Source of the DNA: Candidatus Limnocylindria bacterium
GTDB taxonomy: Bacteria > Chloroflexota > Limnocylindria > QHBO01
Assembly: GCA_030146365.1 (NCBI GenBank)
Contig: JASLBU010000090.1
Location: 1-8,773, forward strand
Length of the DNA stretch: 8,773 nt
Direction of reading: 5' to 3'
The notes under the pieces were generated by a model. It had not been told where the DNA came from and did no database searches. It saw only the letters and a program-made list of their open reading frames with translations. Positions 4,973 through 8,773 of this stretch are shown one piece after another (the stretch's first letter is position 1; every line of letters starts with the position of its first letter). Position numbers and translations under genes: made by a program.

Positions 4973-5341
4973 ATGGCCGACGTGTTGATTGTGGATGACG
5001 AGCCGAGTGTGCTCGAACTGCTCGAGCGCTTCGTGGTGGACGAGGGCTACACCGTCGCCACCGCCACGGATGGGCAGATGGCCTTGTCCATGCTGGACGA
5101 CGTGAGCCCCTCGCTCGTACTCGCCGACAACATGATGCCCCGGCTCACCGGCATCGAACTGGCTGCCACTATCGGTGCCCGTGACACCGGCAATGCACCC
5201 CCGATCGTGGTCATGAGCGCCAACCATGCTTCTCTACGCAACGCCGTCGACGCTGTCGCGGTCTTGCCCAAGCCATTTGACCTTGACGCGCTGCTGTCGC
5301 TGGTCCAGCGCTATTGCGGGGAGACACGGCAGCCGCATTAG
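4973..5341 (+). CDS. Stand-alone CheY-like response regulator receiver
   Basis: The 122-residue protein is one receiver domain with no output domain. The ATG at 4973 has GGGG at 4961-4964 as ribosome binding site, and homology starts at the second residue (ADVLIVDDE). All key residues are present: the acidic pair D8/D9, phospho-acceptor D52 (in VLADNMMPRLTG), S82 of MSAN in the Thr/Ser switch position, and K100 of LPKPF. It should be phosphorylated by a histidine kinase and act through protein contacts, as in CheY/Spo0F-type or diguanylate-cyclase-linked signalling. No kinase is adjacent; the kinase at 8141 is of the NarL-partner type, which normally pairs with a DNA-binding regulator. The gene follows the sigma-region-2 gene by 155 bases on the same strand, with possible leader structure between them. 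Hairpins follow the stop. Confidence 0.93.
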   Translation: MADVLIVDDEPSVLELLERFVVDEGYTVATATDGQMALSMLDDVSPSLVLADNMMPRLTGIELAATIGARDTGNAPPIVVMSANHASLRNAVDAVAVLPKPFDLDALLSLVQRYCGETRQPH

Positions 5342-5393
5342 CAGGTGGTTGCGAGTGCGATGCAGTGTGGATCTGCTTCTCACCCGGCTCCCT

Positions 5394-5425
5394 CGGCTAT
5401 GTAAGCCGCCCTGCTAAGTCAGCAG
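5394..5425 (+). terminator. Two adjacent hairpins downstream of the receiver gene
   Basis: CGGCT/AGCCG with an ATGTA loop (5394-5408) is followed two bases later by CTGCT/AGCAG with an AAGTC loop (5411-5425). Both stems are five bases. They start about 50 bases past the receiver stop and lie before the next gene, a location suited to termination. No U-tract is present. Confidence 0.35.
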
Positions 5426-5436
5426 AAGTACCGCGC

Positions 5437-5465
5437 GCAGGTACTTGCCCATGTAAATTACCTGC
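5437..5465 (+). promoter_or_regulatory. Candidate leaderless promoter with overlapping dyad for the Cys-rich gene
   Basis: TAAATT (5454-5459) fits a -10 hexamer and is followed by six bases and then the ATG at 5466, which would be +1. There is no ribosome binding site. The same stretch carries the dyad GCAGGTA (5437-5443)/TACCTGC (5459-5465), whose right arm abuts the ATG and overlaps the -10. A regulator bound here would block initiation. Confidence 0.42.
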
Positions 5466-5657
5466 ATGGAACCTACACAACTCGGCTGCTATGTGTGTGG
5501 CCGCACAGGTGTCAGCAGATTCACGCTGGTGGACCGGTTGGCCGACATGTCCGCTCGGTGGTGGTGCTCCAGTGAGCGTGCGTGCATGGCGCGTCTACGC
5601 AAGGATCGGCCCGCATCGGTCGCGCTGTCCGACTGGGCGTATAGCGCTTGTGGCTGA
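5466..5657 (+). CDS. Small Cys-rich putative zinc-binding protein
   Basis: The 63-residue protein has CYVCGRTGV near its N-terminus (C8-x2-C11) and RWWCSSERACMARLRK in the middle (C34-x5-C40), followed by a basic stretch. Two paired cysteines separated by about 22 residues suggest a treble-clef-like or zinc-ribbon-like metal site using C8, C11, C34 and C40; a fifth cysteine, C62, is near the end. The order of motifs, the 'C-G-R-T-G' knuckle and the W-W-C strand look like a genuine small protein rather than a chance frame. No signal peptide or membrane helix is seen, so it should be cytoplasmic. Function is unknown: nucleic-acid or protein binding is the usual role of such domains. The start is supported by a -10 hexamer placed for a leaderless transcript. 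Upstream hairpins separate it from the receiver gene. Confidence 0.65.
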   Translation: MEPTQLGCYVCGRTGVSRFTLVDRLADMSARWWCSSERACMARLRKDRPASVALSDWAYSACG

Positions 5658-6185
5658 GCAGGTGTCCAGGAAGCCCGTACGTCCCTCATCCGTGCTCCGA
5701 TGGCGTCTCATGACGACCATCGCCTCCATGCCGCAGCATCACGGGCCACCTGCGATTGGCAGGAGAATCCCGGAAGCCGCGCGTCCCCCGCACGAACCAT
5801 GGCGTACCCCTAGCGGTGGTACTGGGGTCCATTAGCCAGCGGCATACCTGGGCGCGACGCCGGAGATCACCCCGAGGAGGCCGCTGCCGATCGTTCGCGT
5901 GGTCCGGGCACCGCGATTCGCCGAAACATCGGGCCGGTCAGCCTGCGGCTCCGTCACCGGCCCCAATCCACCGAGCTGCGCGCTGAGCGCCCCCGGCGAC
6001 GGGGCAGCCGCTGCCACTCGATCTGGTACTCCGCATCGTCGCGATCAGGCCGGAAGGGGTCACCCACTCCGAGGAGGAGGAGTAGCCCGCCCGACTCTCC
6101 TCTAGACGGTCGGAAGGTGCGTCGGCATCGGGGCGGCCGCCGTCCCGCCACCACCGCTCCGCTCGGCTGCCGGCCGAGGATTCAA
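5658..6185. other. About 530 bases without a confident gene
   Basis: Open frames on both strands overlap and none shows a domain, consistent coding character or a good ribosome binding site. Two minus-strand frames hold protein-like pieces, GDPFRPDRDDAEYQIEWQ near 6050-6000 and RTIGSGLLGVISGVAPRYAA near 5890-5835. They lie in different frames, so they may be fragments of a decayed gene. I see no repeat array, tRNA or insertion-sequence end. Confidence 0.4.
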
Positions 6186-6241
6186 GACACCCTGTGTCCT
6201 GGATCGCCGATACGGTGTCCTCCTGAGCGACTCAGGGAGGA
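6186..6241 (+). promoter_or_regulatory. Repeated GTGTCCT motifs and hairpin upstream of the VOC gene
   Basis: GACAC-CCT-GTGTC (6186-6198) is a short dyad. GTGTCCT occurs at 6194-6200 and again at 6215-6221, exactly 21 bases apart, about two helical turns. The second copy runs into a hairpin, TCCTCCTGA (6218-6226) with TCAGGGAGGA (6232-6241), paired with one bulged base. The arrangement could be an operator or part of the leader of the 6301 gene. Confidence 0.3.
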
Positions 6242-6300
6242 GCCGGCTGGCCGATAACTGGCCGCGGCGACGTCACGGCCCCTCAGGAGGTGAGCCAACA

Positions 6301-6975
6301 ATGACGGACAGGATTCTTCCGGGGCAATTCCACGCGACCGATGGCGCCGAGGCGTGGCGTGTGCTGCCCGACGGCGCCTACGCATTCTTCCGCGCCGATT
6401 CATTGCAGACGGCTGCCCGGTTCGTCGACGCAATTACAGGGCTGGTGCGTGTCGGCAATCAGCCAGATATCGACATACGGCGTGACGGCGTGACGGTTCT
6501 TGTACCTGCCTTCAAGGGTCAAGACTACGGGCTGGTGCAGAGCGACCTGGAGTTGGCACTGGCAATCTCGGCGAAGGCTGCCCAGCTTGGGCTGAGTGCG
6601 GAGCCAGGCGCGATTCAGAGCGTTTCGATCATCCCCGGTGCAACCGACAGACGCCGAATAATGCCGTTCTGGCAAGGCGTGCTTGGGTATCACCCGCGCG
6701 CGGACAGCCCAGACGAGGACCTAGTCGATCCACGCGGGCGTCTGGCGCCGCTCTGGTTCGAAGAGATGGACGAGCTGCGTGCCGATGGAGCCGGAACGAT
6801 CCATCTTGTGGTGTGGGTGCCATGGGACGCCGGCGAGTCGCGCGTGGACGCGGGCGTCGCCGCCGGCGGCCGGATCGTCCGACACAATCAAGAGGAAGGC
6901 TTCTGGACGCTAGCGGATCCAGCCGGTAACGAGGTGGACATCGCGGCTACAGCCGCCCCGGATCCCGACGGTTAG
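6301..6975 (+). CDS. VOC (glyoxalase-like) protein with N-terminal pterin-dehydratase-like domain
   Basis: The 224-residue protein starts at an ATG with a near-perfect AGGAGGTGA (6285-6293) seven bases upstream. Residues 17-100 follow the pterin-4a-carbinolamine dehydratase fold: W19, the AFFRADSLQTAARFVDAI helix (28-45), PDIDIRRDGVTV (55-66) and the YGLVQSDLELALAI helix (76-89). The catalytic N-H-H-P of that family is replaced by G-N-Q-P (52-55), so dehydratase activity is unlikely. Residues 107-216 are one VOC module: IMPFWQGVLGY (120-130), APLWFEEMD, TIHLVVWVP (166-174) with H168 as a possible metal ligand, and FWTLADPAGNEVDIA (201-215) with E211. This fusion is known in actinobacteria; the substrate of the VOC domain is unknown. 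The 5' non-coding region holds repeated motifs. No partner gene is adjacent, as the next gene is over 400 bases away. Confidence 0.85.
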   Translation: MTDRILPGQFHATDGAEAWRVLPDGAYAFFRADSLQTAARFVDAITGLVRVGNQPDIDIRRDGVTVLVPAFKGQDYGLVQSDLELALAISAKAAQLGLSAEPGAIQSVSIIPGATDRRRIMPFWQGVLGYHPRADSPDEDLVDPRGRLAPLWFEEMDELRADGAGTIHLVVWVPWDAGESRVDAGVAAGGRIVRHNQEEGFWTLADPAGNEVDIAATAAPDPDG

Positions 6976-7386
6976 CCCCGCCGTTGGAACCACGCGAACG
7001 CATCCCCCAGGGTGCAGCGGGAGGGGCGACTTCTGTTCCCTAGACCTTGCCAGCCGAACGTCGGTGATGGCAAGGGCCGCTTCGACCGTACTTGCTTAAC
7101 ACTGGGGTCGCAGCCACCGAGCAGTCCATCGAAGGCGAGGCCGGGGTCGTCAAGAGCAGCTCTGCACCTAGCGGGCAGAGGGCAGTCAGTGCACCTACCG
7201 TGATGGTGGCCAGGCGGGCGGGATGGCTATCGATCCAAACGCTGCCAGCCCCCCCTCGATTGGCGCGGCGCCCGCTGTCACCGTGGGCACTCTGGACACC
7301 TCGCCGGCAAGGCGGTCACGGGTCGTCGCGCCGAATGGGGCGCAGCATGACGCCGGTTAGCATCTGACGCCCAAGACAACGGTCCC
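6976..7386. other. About 410 bases without a confident gene
   Basis: A minus-strand frame is open from about 7319 to 7039 and contains ARLATITVGALTALCPLG, but it lacks a plausible start. Plus-strand frames show no domain. Bases 7068-7085 repeat an 18-base string, TGGCAAGGGCCGCTTCGA, that also occurs inside the cyclase gene; this is probably chance or a small duplicated scrap. No RNA gene or strong terminator is visible after the VOC gene. Confidence 0.4.
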
Positions 7387-7397
7387 AGGAGGTCCGC

Positions 7398-7979
7398 GTG
7401 CGCAAGATCGTGCTCTGCACCCTGATGTCCCTCGACGGTGATGTGGATGACCCCGGCCAATATTTCACTCCTCAGGAGCCGGGGCATCCACCGGAGTTCG
7501 ATTCGGTGATGGACGACAACGAGGCGAAGGTGATCGCCACCCAGGACGCTGTTGTGCTGGGCCGCCACATGTACGACGAGTGGTCGCAGTACTGGCCCAA
7601 GGTTGAGAACCACCCCTTCGCGGAGTTCATCAACGGCGTCAAGAAGTACGTCGTCACGTCGAGCCCGCTGTCGAACGAGTGGAACAACTCCGAAGCCATT
7701 GCGCCACCGATCGAGGACTCGATAGCCGAGCTGAAGTACCAGCCCGGCGGTGATATTGGCGTTCACGGCAGCATCCAGCTCGCCCGGTCGCTGCTCGCTG
7801 CCGGGCTCGTGGACGAACTGCAGTTGGTTGTGGGTCCGGCGTTCGGCTTCAGTGGCCGGCGTCTGTTTCCGAGCGGCGGCATACACCGGCTGGAGCTGAT
7901 GAACGCTACGCCGACCCCGAGCGGCAGCATCTTGCTGTCCTACCGCGTCCCGGGCAGCCGTGCCAATACGGGGGGGTGA
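7398..7979 (+). CDS. RibD C-terminal/DHFR-like reductase family protein
   Basis: The 193-residue protein starts at a GTG with AGGAGGT (7387-7393) four bases upstream. It has the full set of family blocks: MSLDG (10-14) in the first strand and turn, GRHMYDEWSQYWP (55-67), KKYVVTSSPL (82-91), the cofactor-side GVHGSIQLARSLLAAGL (121-137), then VDELQLVVGPAFGFSGRRLFP (138-158), and a C-terminal strand (173-184). This matches the dihydrofolate-reductase-like RibD-C superfamily, members of which reduce pterin or flavin precursors with NADPH; many, like this one, stand alone outside riboflavin or folate operons and have no assigned substrate. It is cytoplasmic and lacks a deaminase domain, so it is not RibD itself. 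It is divergent in sequence from the partial relative at 1-265 and is not a recent copy. Confidence 0.9.
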   Translation: MRKIVLCTLMSLDGDVDDPGQYFTPQEPGHPPEFDSVMDDNEAKVIATQDAVVLGRHMYDEWSQYWPKVENHPFAEFINGVKKYVVTSSPLSNEWNNSEAIAPPIEDSIAELKYQPGGDIGVHGSIQLARSLLAAGLVDELQLVVGPAFGFSGRRLFPSGGIHRLELMNATPTPSGSILLSYRVPGSRANTGG

Positions 7980-8087
7980 TGCGGGGTATAACCTCGGCGT
8001 GCACCAAACGAGCGTGCCGACCGCAATCGACGCGGGGGAGTGGCGCGAGCAAGCGGCCGTGAGCTCGCCATCGACCGCAGAGAAGCC

Positions 8088-8131
8088 TTGACGCATTTAC
8101 CGATCTGGCGTCTTGCATCACGCCGTACGCT
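8088..8131 (+). promoter_or_regulatory. Weak promoter-like elements before the sensor kinase
   Basis: TTGACG (8088-8093) is a good -35 match, but no good -10 lies 17 bases further on. TACGCT (8126-8131) fits TAnnnT and would put +1 at about 8138, three bases before the ATG. The two are too far apart (32 bases) to form one promoter, so only one can be right. No ribosome binding site precedes the ATG. Confidence 0.25.
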
Positions 8132-8140
8132 CTTGGCCTG

Positions 8141-8773
8141 ATGAGCCTCTCCGACGTCTTTAGCCGCCCACTGGCGCTCGACGTCGCGGTTGCAATCGGG
8201 CTGACGCTCCTTTCGCTCCTGACAGTAGTTGCCGGTGCCGGGGACATCGGGGCGGTCGGCGGGCTGAGTCTTGTCTTCCTGCTTCTAGAGACGCTCCCCC
8301 TGGCGGCGCGTCGCATCATGCCGGTACCTGTCTGGCTCGTCACCCTAGGAGCGACGGCGACGCATCTGTTCGTGTCGGCCGGCTCGCCCGCCTCCGTGCG
8401 CGCGACTCTGGGAGCGCTGATCGCGTTGTTCACGGTCTCGGAGCGCTATCCGCGTCGGTACTCGATCTGGGCACCTCTCGTTTCCTGGGTAGCGATCGGC
8501 GCCGTGATCATCTACCACACCGGGTTCCCAGCTGGTCTCGGTGGCCTGGTGCAAGTTGGCGTTTCCACCAGCGTGGCTTGGGTACTCGGCACATGGTCGC
8601 GCGAGCGTCGGGCGCACGCAGACTTAGCCGACGCACGAGCCATCGCCGCGGAGCGCCGGAAGGAGGAAGACGCGCGCCGCGCTGTCGCCGAGGAGCGCCA
8701 GCGGATCGCTCGCGAACTCCACGACGTCGTGACACACCATGTGAGCGTCATGGTCATTCAGGCGGAAGCTGCG
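8141..8773 (+). CDS. NarL-type (HisKA_3) sensor histidine kinase, N-terminal part (runs off right edge)
   Basis: The first 211 residues are visible, from an ATG at 8141 to the last base. Residues 11-155 contain about five hydrophobic segments (roughly 13-33, 38-56, 63-80, 88-100 and 111-150, the last long enough for one or two passes), forming the membrane sensor domain. A charged helix (153-185, WSRERR to EEDARR) links to the dimerisation helix with the phospho-acceptor motif EERQRIARELHDVVTHH (184-200); H194 is the predicted phosphorylated histidine. This is the HisKA_3 form found in DesK/LiaS/NarX-like kinases of actinobacteria. The ATP-binding domain is beyond the window, and the partner LuxR-type response regulator is normally the next gene. 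The start is chosen because the first membrane helix follows directly; no ribosome binding site is visible. The input signal cannot be read from the sequence. Confidence 0.93.
   Translation, partial: MSLSDVFSRPLALDVAVAIGLTLLSLLTVVAGAGDIGAVGGLSLVFLLLETLPLAARRIMPVPVWLVTLGATATHLFVSAGSPASVRATLGALIALFTVSERYPRRYSIWAPLVSWVAIGAVIIYHTGFPAGLGGLVQVGVSTSVAWVLGTWSRERRAHADLADARAIAAERRKEEDARRAVAEERQRIARELHDVVTHHVSVMVIQAEAA

Noticed and set aside
4796..5227. Minus-strand open frame over the receiver gene
   Set aside because: It is antisense to a receiver with all catalytic residues, and shows no domain of its own.
5314..5835. Plus-strand open frame of 173 codons
   Set aside because: It overlaps the receiver's end and the Cys-rich gene in another frame, crosses several hairpins and shows no domain.
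7068..7085. 18-base exact match to a string inside the cyclase gene (near 2594-2611)
   Set aside because: No similarity extends beyond it in either direction, so it is most likely chance or a trivial scrap.
7278..8096. Long minus-strand open frame (272 codons)
   Set aside because: It lies opposite the clearly recognisable reductase gene at 7398-7979, is rich in Arg/His/Val typical of an antisense frame in GC-rich DNA, and has no domain.
1..8773. CRISPR array, tRNA, rRNA or transposase
   Set aside because: I found no regularly spaced repeats, no cloverleaf-like sequence and no transposase or integrase motif on either strand.

Overview
The window is GC-rich, densely packed and has actinobacterial-style features: GTG starts, two probable leaderless genes, GGAGG-type ribosome binding sites, and hairpins without obvious U-tracts. 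A heptad-repeat diguanylate cyclase and a secreted, membrane-anchored beta-rich protein also suggest a soil or freshwater Actinomycetota (Thermoleophilia-like) or Chloroflexota lineage. The taxonomy is inference; no rRNA or other phylogenetic marker gene is present.

Layout. The left end (1-265, minus) is the N-terminal part of a RibD-C/DHFR-like reductase. A gene-poor gap follows, then a minus-strand secreted protein with a C-terminal membrane anchor (709-1536). Upstream of it lie a structured repeat (1606-1689) and a decayed membrane-protein gene (about 1725-1940). Next comes a minus-strand unit made of a frameshifted small protein (3004-3272) coupled by an ATGA overlap to a GGDEF diguanylate cyclase (1988-3007). 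A second copy of the structured repeat (3292-3374) sits just upstream of this unit. Further right is another minus-strand unit, an XRE-type regulator (4060-4368) followed by an intact paralogue of the small protein (3720-3989). Divergent from the XRE gene is a plus-strand gene for a protein made only of ECF sigma region 2 (4506-4817). It is followed by a possible structured leader and a stand-alone CheY-like receiver (4973-5341). A small Cys-rich putative zinc-binding protein (5466-5657) comes next. About 640 bases without a confident gene lead to a VOC protein with an N-terminal pterin-dehydratase-like domain that has lost its catalytic histidine pair (6301-6975). A second RibD-C/DHFR-like reductase (7398-7979) and the first 211 residues of a NarL-type sensor histidine kinase (8141 to the right edge) complete the window.

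How the parts may fit together. From 1988 to 5341 the genes are signalling and regulatory: DGC, two paralogous small proteins, XRE regulator, sigma-region-2 protein and receiver. The arrangement suggests a local c-di-GMP/transcriptional control module, but no direct partnership can be proven from sequence. The most unusual signals are the two copies of an ~84-base element with a covarying hairpin, each upstream of a minus-strand gene; the duplicated small-protein family, one copy carrying single-base deletions; and the sigma factor lacking region 4. The right third looks like ordinary accessory metabolism plus the start of a two-component system.
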